Below are positions 8,528 through 16,442 of a stretch of 64,000 nt of DNA, piece by piece. The notes beneath the pieces are model-generated. The model was not told the DNA's origin. It saw nothing but the letters and a program-made list of their open reading frames with translations, and searched no databases. The stretch covers positions 35,544,401-35,608,400 of the forward strand of contig CM068835.1 in NCBI GenBank assembly GCA_028554795.2, read 5' to 3'. The position numbers and the translations under genes are program-made. Within the stretch, counting starts at the first letter, position 1, and every line of letters starts with the position of its first letter. Source of the stretch: Sinohyriopsis cumingii. Lineage: Eukaryota > Mollusca > Bivalvia > Unionida > Unionidae.

Positions 8528-9835
8528 CTAGTAATCTAGAATGACTTCTCTCAAACTGTTGATTTCTATGGTATTATCGAATTCTGCATACAGGATGACG
8601 TTCACTGTCTCTTTCAGTGGTTCTGCAAACTGAAGTTCCACACGAATCTGGCCAGATTTTATAGGGTGGAAATGTCCCTCGTCGCTGCCTTGGTCTGGAG
8701 TGAAATCAAAAGCCCACAAAGCATAGCCTCCTGCATAATCTTCGTACGTAATGCCGTGACTGGTGTTGGTTCCTAACTGTCCGGTGGCTTCGTACAGGGA
8801 CAAGTACGATCTCAAGTAATTCTTCTTGTCAAAGTCAGGTTCGAAAGGTCGGGTACACAAGGTTTTGCCATCGCGACTGACTTCCATTTTCTTCACCTTG
8901 AAGTGTTTAAAGTTGAAAGGATTTTTACCCAAATCTCCGTTGAAGGCTGCATTCTCGACGATACCAATGATTAAACGCTTGGGTAGCTGTCCTTGGAACA
9001 GATGATCTTCGATCATGGAATGATGTCCAACGGGAATGGTGAACGTTTTCACTTCCACGCGTCGTATGGGATACTTGGCGGTCGTTCTGCTCAATGTTTG
9101 ACTGATGTCGTTACCCACTTTAGGTAACACTTCCACGCGTCGTACGTAGAGCCTGGCTACCTCGATGACAGTTTTGCAAGCGTCACTACCTATCAAATGG
9201 AAAGCGGCACTGCTACGATTCAGTCTCAGGCGGACATTCACCCCGTTCAGCAAATATTTCTCTTGCAACCACATGTCCAAATGCAAACGATCCATTAGTT
9301 CTAAACTCTGTCCATCTTTGATTCTGTTTCTTCGTTCTACAAATCCGTCATTGTTGTCTTTGGTAGCAGTAGTTTCGAAATTTTCAAACTTGTCAGCTTC
9401 GTCAGCTTCCCATAGCACACAGGCATTGAGATGAGTGTTCTTGGCATCTATTCCGTACGTCAAGAGATTTTCCAGGTACGCTCGATAAGGGTAAGTATCC
9501 ATGCTGCTGCTGACCAGTTTGTTGTTCAAGTACAAGTCCACTCCGCTAAACAAGGAATGCATGAAATTGTTGACGGGAGCTATTATCTCATCCTTTTCTA
9601 GGGGCGAATTATCCTCATCGACAACTTTGACTTTCAAGTACAAGTAACTGCTATTCAGATCGATGTAATCTTCGGGCTGTCCTTTGATTTCAAACTCGAT
9701 GGGAGCTGAGGCTGTCAATGAGGAGACGGGATGAAATTCCACCCACTGGGATTCTTGCATGGTCATCATGGTGGGGGGCATGGCAAACAGATCCAGTTCC
9801 GTCTTGGAACAAGCGCAAGACTCTCGGTGCATCAT
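8528..9835 (-). CDS. Major capsid protein, double jelly-roll (hexon-like)
   Basis: A 435-residue protein with an ATG start (a second ATG follows at 9832). It matches the invertebrate protein group often labelled F54H12.2-like, which is the Polinton/adintovirus major capsid family. Recognisable stretches are the early EFEIKGQPEDYIDLNSSYLY strand region, a FMHSLFSGVDLYLN segment and a YDFTP-like stretch (ALWAFDFTPDQG) near the C-terminus. The C-terminal part reads IRVELQFAEPL then NVILYAEFDN, as in jelly-roll proteins. It would form the trimeric capsomers of an icosahedral particle. It is followed 6 bp later by the 8052-8522 gene and preceded by the core-type protein. It is intact, and a decayed homologue lies at 31293-32420. 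Confidence 0.88.
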   Translation of the reverse strand: MMHRESCACSKTELDLFAMPPTMMTMQESQWVEFHPVSSLTASAPIEFEIKGQPEDYIDLNSSYLYLKVKVVDEDNSPLEKDEIIAPVNNFMHSLFSGVDLYLNNKLVSSSMDTYPYRAYLENLLTYGIDAKNTHLNACVLWEADEADKFENFETTATKDNNDGFVERRNRIKDGQSLELMDRLHLDMWLQEKYLLNGVNVRLRLNRSSAAFHLIGSDACKTVIEVARLYVRRVEVLPKVGNDISQTLSRTTAKYPIRRVEVKTFTIPVGHHSMIEDHLFQGQLPKRLIIGIVENAAFNGDLGKNPFNFKHFKVKKMEVSRDGKTLCTRPFEPDFDKKNYLRSYLSLYEATGQLGTNTSHGITYEDYAGGYALWAFDFTPDQGSDEGHFHPIKSGQIRVELQFAEPLKETVNVILYAEFDNTIEINSLREVILDY

Positions 9836-9850
9836 TTTTTGTTCTGTGTT

Positions 9851-10267
9851 TCAATAATCGAAAACGTCTAAGTCTCGAACGGTTCTTCTTTTCTTGGCCT
9901 TTCTCGCTTGAAGTCTGGTGAAAGGGTGTTTTCTTCGTCGTCTCTTTCTGCCTTGTCCTTGCTGAATGCCTGACTCGGTAGCGTGCAGAGCATTTATAGG
10001 TGTGTCTCGTCGGCCCAAAATGTCTTTGCCCGTTTGCAGCAAGACATTTTTGCCTGCCCTCATGAAGGCTTCTTTAGGGTTTTGTTTGTCGATGATGACA
10101 TTTTGGAGAAATTCTTTGCCTTGCGTCAGTGCCGCATCTTTCAAGGCGTGCAATCCGCGTGTCACCATCGGTTTCAAGACTGGGGCCACCGAACGAAAGA
10201 CCGATTTTAACATGTCTCCTAAGCCGTGTCCTCGCTGTCGTGCAACCCCTCGGTACACTGGATACAT
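9851..10267 (-). CDS. Basic core/minor virion protein (pVI/pX-like)
   Basis: A 138-residue protein with an ATG start. Residues about 10-30 (RGHGLGDMLKSVFRSVAPVL) form a glycine-led amphipathic helix of the kind seen in Polinton minor virion proteins. Residues about 105-130 are strongly basic (GRKRRRRKHP, RKAKKRRT), consistent with DNA binding and nuclear import. It lies between penton and major capsid, a common position for this protein in the group. Similarity to adenovirus pVI/pX is in composition and layout only. No counterpart is recognisable in decayed element A, where an inserted repeat occupies this place. Confidence 0.7.
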   Translation of the reverse strand: MYPVYRGVARQRGHGLGDMLKSVFRSVAPVLKPMVTRGLHALKDAALTQGKEFLQNVIIDKQNPKEAFMRAGKNVLLQTGKDILGRRDTPINALHATESGIQQGQGRKRRRRKHPFTRLQARKAKKRRTVRDLDVFDY

Positions 10268-10274
10268 GACTTAC

Positions 10275-11213
10275 TTACGAGTCGTGAGAAAACCGTTTTC
10301 GAAAATGGAGTTTCACCGTGACTTTTCCTTTGGTGAATGAAATATTTTGTCCTAAATCTCCTTTTATAGTAATGTTGACCGTGTCCAAATACGACTTGCT
10401 GACAGGCAAATAGTGAGGATGGACAAATTCGCGGTGGACGTGGTAAGTGTTTCCACCTTCCTCGTCAGCGTTCGCGGCAGAATCCACTTTGAAAGGAATG
10501 ACACGCAGTAACGGCACAGAGGTGTGTCCCACCACGTTATACTCCACCACATCGGAGTACACGAACATCAAATTCAGTCCTTGGTTCAGTTCTACCGGGG
10601 TACGAAAATACTTGGCAAAAGTATCGTTGTCAGAAATGACTAGTAATTCGCCTTTTTGTTGTTCTACTATCTTCTTCAGGTTCATGTCACCGCCCAACAT
10701 CTCAAACAATTCAGGACAAAATAAGAAAGACATAACTTTGGGCCCCTCAGGAAATTTTATCAGGAAGCGACGAGCTGTTTTGTGGTACTCCAGGGTGACA
10801 CTTTTTTTGACACTTTCCAAAGCTTTCAGAAACACACCATTAAACCTGGTGGCTATGGTGTTGACCAAATGTTGACCACTAAAATAATAACCTGGGGGAA
10901 TGAACAAGTGATAGTCGGTCCAGTTTGGATTTTGTGGGTTACGGGTTTTCTTGTCATATCTGCTATGGGTATCCATCCACTGTTGCACTTGCTCGTCATG
11001 AACTTGCACCGTAAAAAAATTTTGATTGGGAAGGACATTGAGGACTTGGGTCGGGTGAATCATTTCTACCAAAGCCACTTCCCAATGGGCTTCGTGATCT
11101 AAGGGGATGGCTTGAGGTACTTTGGCCGTGTAACAGCACAACGTGTTATTGGGAAACACCTCCATGGAACTGTCACTGGGTAAGGTCAAGTAAAATTGGT
11201 TTTGGTGACTCAT
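10275..11213 (-). CDS. Minor capsid protein, penton-like single jelly-roll
   Basis: A 312-residue protein. The opening HQNQFYLTLPSDSSMEVFPNN is diagnostic of the Polinton penton-like family, whose members form the capsid vertices. The middle has the aromatic YHLFIPPGYYFSGQHLVNTI segment. The end has VTVKLHFRKRF, a basic terminal strand. The start codon overlaps the stop of the upstream membrane-protein gene (ATGA), so the two are probably expressed from one transcript. It is intact here, with a decayed homologue at 29768-30645. Confidence 0.85.
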   Translation of the reverse strand: MSHQNQFYLTLPSDSSMEVFPNNTLCCYTAKVPQAIPLDHEAHWEVALVEMIHPTQVLNVLPNQNFFTVQVHDEQVQQWMDTHSRYDKKTRNPQNPNWTDYHLFIPPGYYFSGQHLVNTIATRFNGVFLKALESVKKSVTLEYHKTARRFLIKFPEGPKVMSFLFCPELFEMLGGDMNLKKIVEQQKGELLVISDNDTFAKYFRTPVELNQGLNLMFVYSDVVEYNVVGHTSVPLLRVIPFKVDSAANADEEGGNTYHVHREFVHPHYLPVSKSYLDTVNITIKGDLGQNISFTKGKVTVKLHFRKRFSHDS

Positions 11214-11626
11214 AATTCCAGAGTTCTGTGGCTGTCCGAGGGGATATTACTGGACGTCAGAGGCGTGTCTCCGCCCAAAATGGGGTTCTGGTTGTGGTTG
11301 TTGTTGGAGTGGTGACTGGCACTGGCACTGGACACAACGTTCCCGTTCGAGGGGAATTTCAGGGAGGGATTGGGAAGCAGGTAACCGATGCAACTGCTCA
11401 ATAAAATGGTCCACAATTGTTTGTCTCCTTGTTGCAAACTCAAATTGGCGATGGCTGCCCCGATGACACAATACACCACGAAGATTTGGCAGAAAAAGAC
11501 GATTTGCGTTTTAGGCACACGTTCTCCACACCACACCCACAAGGGTTGTTTTTGTAAATCTTGCACAGAAGAACTGGGTGAAGAAGGAGTGGTCGACGTA
11601 GCTGCGTCTGCTGTGTGAAAGGGCAT
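11210..11626 (-). CDS. Two-helix membrane protein of the capsid block
   Basis: A 138-residue protein from the ATG at 11626; the frame is open to 11635 but with GTG there. Two hydrophobic segments are seen: QIVFFCQIFVVYCVIGAAIA and LWTILLSSCIGYLLPNP. The second is a hallmark of a small membrane protein that recurs beside the penton gene in Polintons. The N-terminus is Ser/Thr-rich and the C-terminus Asn/Ser-rich. The role is unproven; a virion membrane or entry function has been suggested only by position. Its stop overlaps the penton ATG, and it starts 6 bp after the integrase stop. Confidence 0.78.
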   Translation of the reverse strand: MPFHTADAATSTTPSSPSSSVQDLQKQPLWVWCGERVPKTQIVFFCQIFVVYCVIGAAIANLSLQQGDKQLWTILLSSCIGYLLPNPSLKFPSNGNVVSSASASHHSNNNHNQNPILGGDTPLTSSNIPSDSHRTLEL

Positions 11627-11631
11627 GATGG

Positions 11632-12744
11632 TCACTTCTTCTTTTTATAGTCGATGACTTGCGAAGCGTCGATCCAAGAATCGAAACTGGGTGGATATCC
11701 TTTCCAACGTACTTTGACTTCTTTAACACGTCGTTTGCCCACTTTACGGGTTCTGCGTTCGAGAATGCTTTCGATGTCGTACACGTCGTCTTCTTTTTTG
11801 GTGACACGTTGTAACTCGGGTAAATAAAACGTTCCTTTGAGTACTTCTCCGTTCATGTCTTCCAATTTATAGACGGTAGGATGACGACCATGCACTCGTC
11901 CAGTGACGCGAAACAATTCGGTCGTCCAGTTAGGTAAGTAACCTTTGTCGAAAGTGCGTTTGGTTTTGCCAATGCGCACCCAATCTCCTACGGTCAACTC
12001 TCCACTTTTCTTGGGGACAGCCCTCGTCGGGGACGTACCAAACAGGCGCTCGAACACCAGCACTTCGTTGTCGGGAGTCACGTCTTGCGGGGCACGTCCG
12101 ATGCTTCGATGGTAAGATTGGTTGTACGCTTGCACCAGGTGCGGTAAGATGTCGATATACTTCAGAGTGTGGTGATGCGTAAAATATTTCCACATGCGTT
12201 CTTTCAAAGTGCGTTGAAAACGTTCCACGATGCTGGCTTTGGTTTCGGGATTCTCGGTGGTAAAAAAATGAATGTCACGTTTCTTTAATTCTTTTTGGAA
12301 AGCTTGGTTTAGAAATTCGGTGCCTTTGTCCGTTTGCCATCGAAGAGGGTGACGACCGCTTTGTTTCAACACCCGTTGTAAGGCTCGCACTAACTCGCTG
12401 CTCGATTTGGAAGTCAAGGGCACGACCCAGGCAAATTTGGAAAAGACGTCGATGACACAGAACAAATATTTGTAGCCACGATTGTAGCTGGCCAAATGAG
12501 AGACATCGGCTAAATCGGCTTGCCATTGATGATCGATGCCTTCCACTCGGGTGCAACTTCTGGCAAACTTGCGTCGAATGGGTTTGTGTAAAGTGTAGGT
12601 AGCTTGTTCTTGTAACCATCGTTGCACTTGAGGTAAACGGAGACTTTTCAGTCGCGTTTTGGCAGCACGATACAATTTTTGAACTCCTGCGTAACCTGCA
12701 GGATGGGAGGGATCGTAGTAAATGCTGGCTAAGACTTTTTCCAT
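11632..12744 (-). CDS. INT: Retroviral-type integrase with C-terminal chromodomain
   Basis: A 370-residue protein that inserts the element into host DNA. The catalytic triad is visible as Asp77 (WQADLAD), Asp139 (QTDKGTEF) and Glu174 (IVERFQRTLKERMW), with retroviral spacing. Residues about 230-315 hold the basic SH3-like region (VGDWVRIGKTKRTFDKGYLPNW). Residues about 321-366 form a chromodomain (YDIESILERR, then VRWKGYPPSFDSWIDA), with the Tyr and Trp residues expected for an aromatic cage. The N-terminal HHCC zinc finger typical of retroviral integrases is not evident. It lies between the membrane protein and the 210-residue protein and is intact. Its decayed homologue is at 28322-29357. 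Confidence 0.95.
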   Translation of the reverse strand: MEKVLASIYYDPSHPAGYAGVQKLYRAAKTRLKSLRLPQVQRWLQEQATYTLHKPIRRKFARSCTRVEGIDHQWQADLADVSHLASYNRGYKYLFCVIDVFSKFAWVVPLTSKSSSELVRALQRVLKQSGRHPLRWQTDKGTEFLNQAFQKELKKRDIHFFTTENPETKASIVERFQRTLKERMWKYFTHHHTLKYIDILPHLVQAYNQSYHRSIGRAPQDVTPDNEVLVFERLFGTSPTRAVPKKSGELTVGDWVRIGKTKRTFDKGYLPNWTTELFRVTGRVHGRHPTVYKLEDMNGEVLKGTFYLPELQRVTKKEDDVYDIESILERRTRKVGKRRVKEVKVRWKGYPPSFDSWIDASQVIDYKKKK

Positions 12745-12765
12745 TTTTTTATGTTGGTTGGTGTC

Positions 12766-13398
12766 TTAATAAGGCACCCACTCTTGGAGGATGCTACTCT
12801 TTTTCTCTTGGGGTATTTTCTTGGATTGCAATGCTTTGCGTGTGCGACCGGCAATAAGTGTCGAAGAGGAGAAGGATGTCTGAGCGGGGGATATCGGTTC
12901 TTGTTTCACTTCTGTCTTCACTTCTGTCTTCACTTTCTTTTTCTCTTGTGATGAAGAAGGGGTGGCCATCATCTTTTTAATCCATCCAATTCTGGAGGTA
13001 GGTGGTGTTGTTAACTTGCGTACTTTTTCTGGTGGAGTTTGAAACCCTTCCTCTTCTTCTTCTCCTTTTTCTGTCTTGACCACTGGTACTGGTACTGGTA
13101 CTGGTGATGGTGCTGGACTTTTCATCAAGGTCTTAAAATCTTTCAGAGTGGGTAGAGCTGTTTCGTCTAAAGCTTTCTGGTGAAAGAGTTGCAGTCGTTG
13201 CAAGAGTTGACCGTACTTTTGCGATTTTTCTGTTTCGGACAAATCTTGGCGATCCATCAAGGACTGCAATTCGTGTTGTAACTGGGACATCTCGCTCAAA
13301 TTGGGATTGGGAGGTAAATGCGGGGTGCGTTGTTCTTGCCACCGATGGTATTCCATCCATCGTTTGTAAGGCACTAAAGCTAGTTTTCGTCCTTCCAT
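12766..13398 (-). CDS. Uncharacterised Polinton protein, 210 residues
   Basis: The N-terminus (MEGRKLALVPYKRWMEYHRW) is followed by a helical region (residues 35-95) with many Gln and Leu residues. Then come a Pro/Val repeat (PVPVPVPVV) and a lysine-rich tail with VKTEVKTEVKQEP. The tail has the look of a disordered, possibly sumoylated segment (VKTE and VKQE match the psi-K-x-E motif). A homologue survives in element A (27640-28318), so it is a conserved part of this lineage and not a random frame. A GATAAAAAGG box lies 44 nt before the ATG. Function unknown; a virion-associated role is possible from its position. Confidence 0.7.
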   Translation of the reverse strand: MEGRKLALVPYKRWMEYHRWQEQRTPHLPPNPNLSEMSQLQHELQSLMDRQDLSETEKSQKYGQLLQRLQLFHQKALDETALPTLKDFKTLMKSPAPSPVPVPVPVVKTEKGEEEEEGFQTPPEKVRKLTTPPTSRIGWIKKMMATPSSSQEKKKVKTEVKTEVKQEPISPAQTSFSSSTLIAGRTRKALQSKKIPQEKKSSILQEWVPY

Positions 13399-13447
13399 GG
13401 GGTTGTCAGGGGTCGATTCTGAGATCTTGGGACTTCCGAGGGCCTTT

Positions 13448-13834
13448 TTATCTTGCTCCCACCAGTCCTCCCAACATGGTTCCCAAGACTCCTTTCAGTA
13501 TGGGACCTAACAAGAGAGGTAAAATGCCTCCACGTTGGACCAACATCTTCTTTTTTTGACGAATGGGAATTTTTTTTCGAACCATTTGGCGAAGAACGTG
13601 ACGATGTTTGCTTAAGCATTGTTTCTGGTGTTTGGACAAAGGAATCGTGCCTTTCAAAACGTTCAAACAACATTCGCACACGGTATCGATGACCTCTTTG
13701 GAGGCCGTTTGAATGAGTTTTTTTCGTAGGGGTGGAGAAGCTTTGGACAGGACAGATAACAGGTCCCCATGTTTGGCTAAACGTGGTGGCAGTCCTTTCC
13801 TTTTCTTTCCTTGGGTTTTTCTGGAGGGTGACAT
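13448..13834 (-). CDS. Basic protein with hydrophobic glycine-rich tail (Polinton virion protein)
   Basis: A 128-residue protein from the ATG at 13834. The frame is open to 13915, but the first codon there is GTG and a TATAAAAAAGG box lies at 13888-13898, 54 nt before the ATG, so the shorter form is favoured. Its pattern is typical of a small basic protein found in many Polintons: LLSVLSKASPPLRKKLIQTA, then ECCLNVLKGTIPLS, then RHVLRQMVRKKIPIRQKKKML, and a LLLGPILKGVLG tail. DNA condensation or membrane interaction have been guessed for such proteins. The decayed homologue in A at 26843-27558 is interrupted by a hAT element. Confidence 0.78.
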   Translation of the reverse strand: MSPSRKTQGKKRKGLPPRLAKHGDLLSVLSKASPPLRKKLIQTASKEVIDTVCECCLNVLKGTIPLSKHQKQCLSKHRHVLRQMVRKKIPIRQKKKMLVQRGGILPLLLGPILKGVLGTMLGGLVGAR

Positions 13835-13887
13835 CTTTGAGTCTTCAGGAGCACCAAAAAACACTGATACCCCTACTTGGTCACAGG

Positions 13888-13898
13888 CCTTTTTTATA
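13888..13898 (-). promoter_or_regulatory. TATA box of the 13448-13834 gene
   Basis: TATAAAAAAGG on the minus strand overlaps the stop codon of the upstream gene (13894-13896) and sits 54 nt before the chosen ATG. Confidence 0.65.
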
Positions 13899-14847
13899 CT
13901 GGAACGCGTCGCCACTGATTGTCTTTACGTCGTATCAGTTTGAGGACAGGCATGACACGTCGTGCAGGGGTACGCAACGGACTAAATCGAGCCAGTTCTT
14001 GCTTGGACAAATCCAGTAAACTTTGTAACATGCCCGATCTTTCATGGACTTTGATTTTGGGAGAAGGTACTTTGTGAGCAGCAGCCACTGCCACTAAATT
14101 GGAGGGTCCTGCCACTGGGGAAGTTCTTTTGGGGGTCATCAACGGAGAAGTTCTTGGTGTGATCAACGTCTCCAAGTACTCTTCAGTTCCTGGTGACATC
14201 AACGGAGAAGTGGATAAACGTGAGGCTGCCGGAGACACAGTCACCGCCGTGGCAGGTCGTGGTTTGCGAGTGTAAGGTTGCGTCCTGGCCGAAGTGCCTC
14301 TCTTGCGACTAGTTTTCTTCTGTGAACTTTTCTTTTTCTGAGGACTTTTTCTCTGTTTCTTTTTCTGGGGGCTTCTTTTCTTTTTCCGGGGTGGTGTCTG
14401 GTAAGAGGAGGGTCCTGCCACTGGAGAAGTTCTTCTCTTTGGGGACCTGGTCTTTTTCTTTTTCTTCTTGGGGCTTCGTTGAACTTTTGTCTTGGGTATA
14501 ACTTTGGGGGCATTAGGATCCCATCTTAAGAGTGAGCGAATGATGACCCCTCCTAGAGTACCGCTCCCTCCAGGTTTCAAAATGATTTGTTTTTTGGTTT
14601 GAGTGTCGATGCGGGGATCGGCCAGTTGGACCAAAGCGACTTTGTTTCGATCGAAAAAGCGTTTGGTTTGATGAGGAATCTGAATGATTCCTTGGAGTAA
14701 TTGACGTGCCGTCACCGTGAACCATCGTAAGACTTCTTTGAGACTAGCTTCTAAGACACGAGCTCGTGTTTGTGGATCTTTTTCTCGACTGATGCCATAC
14801 AAGGCACGAATCAATTTGACGGGAAGATGCGACTGAAGGGACGTCAT
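13894..14847 (-). CDS. Basic, lysine/serine/proline-rich protein (DNA-condensing type)
   Basis: A 317-residue protein from the ATG at 14847 (the GTG at 14853 is rejected). Residues 1-105 form a folded-looking domain (LPVKLIRALYGISREKD, then VALVQLADPRIDTQTKKQI) ending in a glycine-rich LKPGGSGTLGGVIIRSLL stretch. Residues about 115-200 are repetitive SPKKK/SPQKKK tracts like those of protamines or histone H1 tails. The rest is Thr/Ser/Pro-rich with two near-identical RTSPVAGPS words, ending in a helical PARRVMPVLKLIRRKDNQWR. A TATAAAAAA box lies 39 nt upstream. It probably binds or packs DNA in the particle (inference). Homologue in A at 25896-26816. Confidence 0.75.
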   Translation of the reverse strand: MTSLQSHLPVKLIRALYGISREKDPQTRARVLEASLKEVLRWFTVTARQLLQGIIQIPHQTKRFFDRNKVALVQLADPRIDTQTKKQIILKPGGSGTLGGVIIRSLLRWDPNAPKVIPKTKVQRSPKKKKKKTRSPKRRTSPVAGPSSYQTPPRKKKRSPQKKKQRKSPQKKKSSQKKTSRKRGTSARTQPYTRKPRPATAVTVSPAASRLSTSPLMSPGTEEYLETLITPRTSPLMTPKRTSPVAGPSNLVAVAAAHKVPSPKIKVHERSGMLQSLLDLSKQELARFSPLRTPARRVMPVLKLIRRKDNQWRRVPV

Positions 14848-14885
14848 GTTCACACTGTGTGAGACAGACGAAAAAGGGTCTGAGG

Positions 14886-14894
14886 TTTTTTATA
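14886..14894 (-). promoter_or_regulatory. TATA box of the 13894-14847 gene
   Basis: TATAAAAAA on the minus strand lies 39 nt before the ATG at 14847, just past the stop of the ATPase gene. Confidence 0.6.
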
Positions 14895-14901
14895 GATTTT
14901 T

Positions 14902-15645
14902 TTATGGGGAGTGAAATGAAGTCGAGGACGGAGACGTGTACAGGACAGGCCCTCCGTCTTGGCACCAGTGGTGAAACAAGTGGGTACGAAATCGCAAATC
15001 CTCGGGGGTGGTAGGTTTCAAATCGACGAGTAAATAGGCGTGTGGCGTTTGAGTGGCATCGTCGTACGCCTGAGTCAGCCAAGGCGTTCCTAACTGTTTG
15101 GCTAAGACTTGCACTTGCGATTTATCTCGAGGGCTTTTAAACAAGACCACGTAATGCGCATTGAGACTGATGGTGCGATGGGCTTTACTTTGTTGAAACA
15201 AATTTTGGGTGATGTAAACGACACTGGCATTACGGTGATGCCCTTTGCGCGTGAACCACAATTTAATTTCTTCTTCGTCTTCTCCTAACATGTCGTCGAA
15301 AATGACCAAATGGGTTTGACGGGAGTCAGAGACGATGCCGTCGTCTTCTTTAGGAATGCCTTCCACAAACACGATGGAATCGCCTTGACTTTCTCGCAAG
15401 AGGCTGTACGCCGATTGCCACTCTTTGTAACACCACACGATCCGTTGAGGGGGTCGATCGATCAAATGATGTTTATGTTCGATCAAACGTTTGACGAATT
15501 CGGTTTTGCCTGAACCGCTAGGTCCAGCAATGAGCATGTTAAAGGGATGGCGAAGATACAAAGCCTCCCAACTGGCACGATCTAAGTGTTCGTCGATGAC
15601 TTTGACAGTAGAGGAAGAGGGAGCAGAGAGAGCAGAGGTAGCCAT
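14902..15645 (-). CDS. ATP: Packaging ATPase, FtsK/HerA (A32-like)
   Basis: A 247-residue protein from the ATG at 15645; the longer frame to 15684 begins with TTG and overlaps the TATA region. The Walker A motif is GPSGSGKT (41-48) and the Walker B motif LVIFDDML (113-120). A YITQNLFQQ segment (144-152) matches the glutamine-containing sensor motif of the genome-packaging HerA/FtsK superfamily. It would pump the element's DNA into preformed capsids using ATP. TATATAAACT at 15691-15700 lies 46 nt upstream. Intact; decayed copy at 25130-25850. Confidence 0.92.
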   Translation of the reverse strand: MATSALSAPSSSTVKVIDEHLDRASWEALYLRHPFNMLIAGPSGSGKTEFVKRLIEHKHHLIDRPPQRIVWCYKEWQSAYSLLRESQGDSIVFVEGIPKEDDGIVSDSRQTHLVIFDDMLGEDEEEIKLWFTRKGHHRNASVVYITQNLFQQSKAHRTISLNAHYVVLFKSPRDKSQVQVLAKQLGTPWLTQAYDDATQTPHAYLLVDLKPTTPEDLRFRTHLFHHWCQDGGPVLYTSPSSTSFHSP

Positions 15646-15690
15646 GATGTGAGAAGTGTCACTTGTGACACGAAAAACAAACAAGACAAG

Positions 15691-15700
15691 AGTTTATATA
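15691..15700 (-). promoter_or_regulatory. TATA box of the ATPase gene
   Basis: TATATAAACT on the minus strand, 46 nt before the ATG, lies between the ATPase start and the AATAAA of the upstream block. Confidence 0.65.
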
Positions 15701-15704
15701 CTTT

Positions 15705-16007
15705 TTAGAACACGTTTATTGAATGTTTCAAACATGAATACGAAAGACAAAAATACATAAAAGCCAAAGGCTTAAGTACAAGGATAAAAGGCACGATGAA
15801 CATGGAATAAACACAAGTGTCTGTACAACATGTTTTGGGTAATGTTCTAACCAGTTCTATAGTAGGGGGTAAGGTCACACAAGTGTCCTCCCGAAAGGGT
15901 CTTTCAGGCCTGTCCACGACAGTCCTGTCCTGGGTGACGGGTTCTTCTGGCACCGTCACTAACACGGGTTGAAAAGTAACTTTTTTCCTTGAACAACTCT
16001 CGTGCAT
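15705..16007 (-). CDS. Possible small membrane protein, overlapping frame
   Basis: A 100-residue frame from the ATG at 16007. The soluble N-terminal part is rich in Val, Pro and Arg (VTVPEEPVTQDR, then PERPFRED). The C-terminal third is a hydrophobic membrane-like segment (VYSMFIVPFILVLKPLAFMYF) with flanking cysteines. It overlaps the 15904-16227 gene in another frame for about 100 nt, and its end contains the AATAAA at 15714-15719. The non-overlapping part is long enough to suggest real coding. Weak counter-evidence is the lack of any known family. Confidence 0.45.
   Translation of the reverse strand: MHESCSRKKVTFQPVLVTVPEEPVTQDRTVVDRPERPFREDTCVTLPPTIELVRTLPKTCCTDTCVYSMFIVPFILVLKPLAFMYFCLSYSCLKHSINVF
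15714..15719 (-). terminator. Polyadenylation signal of the polymerase/BIR block
   Basis: AATAAA on the minus strand (in TTCAATAAACGTG) lies just upstream of the ATPase TATA box. The equivalent AATAAACGTG is kept in element A near 25066-25075. It probably ends transcripts that come from the polymerase side. Confidence 0.6.
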
Positions 16008-16227
16008 ACTGGGCCACTTCTTGGGTCCAAGCCTCAAAACCCCATTCTTTCCAGGCACGGACATCTGCCCAATGGGGATGTAAGTCACAAGCTACACACA
16101 CATCGTCATACACGTCTTGGGTAGCTAAAAGTTGACGAATCTTTTTTTCCTGTTGAGGTCGAGAAGTATCCAGATGAAACCGCAAGGCTTTGAGCAAAAG
16201 GAGTTTTTCGTGACCATTTAAGGCCAT
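15904..16227 (-). CDS. Uncharacterised protein, 107 residues
   Basis: Starts at the ATG at 16227, which overlaps the stop of the upstream frame in the string ATGGCCTTAA. The sequence is helical at the start (HEKLLLLKALRFHL), has a QEKKIRQLLATQDVYDDVCVACDL segment with a CVAC pair, then a WKEWGFEAWTQEVAQYARELF helix and a basic tail. No family recognised. The tight overlap with 16218-16442 suggests translational coupling or re-initiation. Confidence 0.5.
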   Translation of the reverse strand: MALNGHEKLLLLKALRFHLDTSRPQQEKKIRQLLATQDVYDDVCVACDLHPHWADVRAWKEWGFEAWTQEVAQYARELFKEKSYFSTRVSDGARRTRHPGQDCRGQA

Positions 16228-16442
16228 TGAGGTGGTAAGTACTGATCGTAAAGAGTCCACAAAGAATCGGCTGGTAAACGAAATCCCAGAAAACAAGTCA
16301 CTAAGACACACACCACTTGTCGTCCCAAATTGAATGGATACAGTTCTTGTAATAATCGATGGTAATGATCCACAGTTTGAATATGGTCATTGAGTTCCTT
16401 CCACGGAATCTGTTGAATGACATGTGACATAAACCGTGGCAT
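16218..16442 (-). CDS. Small uncharacterised protein, 74 residues
   Basis: The ATG at 16442 opens a frame of 74 residues with a hydrophobic VVCVLVTCFLGF stretch and a C-terminal SLWTLYDQYLPPQWP. A TATAAAAA string lies only 10 nt before this ATG, too close for a normal 5' end, so a start at the internal ATG (16430) or use of that box for the next gene is possible. It overlaps the 3' end of 16387-16905 by 56 nt. No family recognised. Confidence 0.42.
   Translation of the reverse strand: MPRFMSHVIQQIPWKELNDHIQTVDHYHRLLQELYPFNLGRQVVCVLVTCFLGFRLPADSLWTLYDQYLPPQWP

Noticed and set aside
11641-11649. TATAAAAAG as promoter of the membrane-protein gene
   Set aside because: It lies only about 15 nt before the ATG and results from the Asp-Tyr-Lys-Lys codons at the integrase end.
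13448-13915. 155-residue form of the basic virion protein
   Set aside because: The first codon is GTG and the TATA box would lie inside it; the ATG at 13834 fits promoter spacing.
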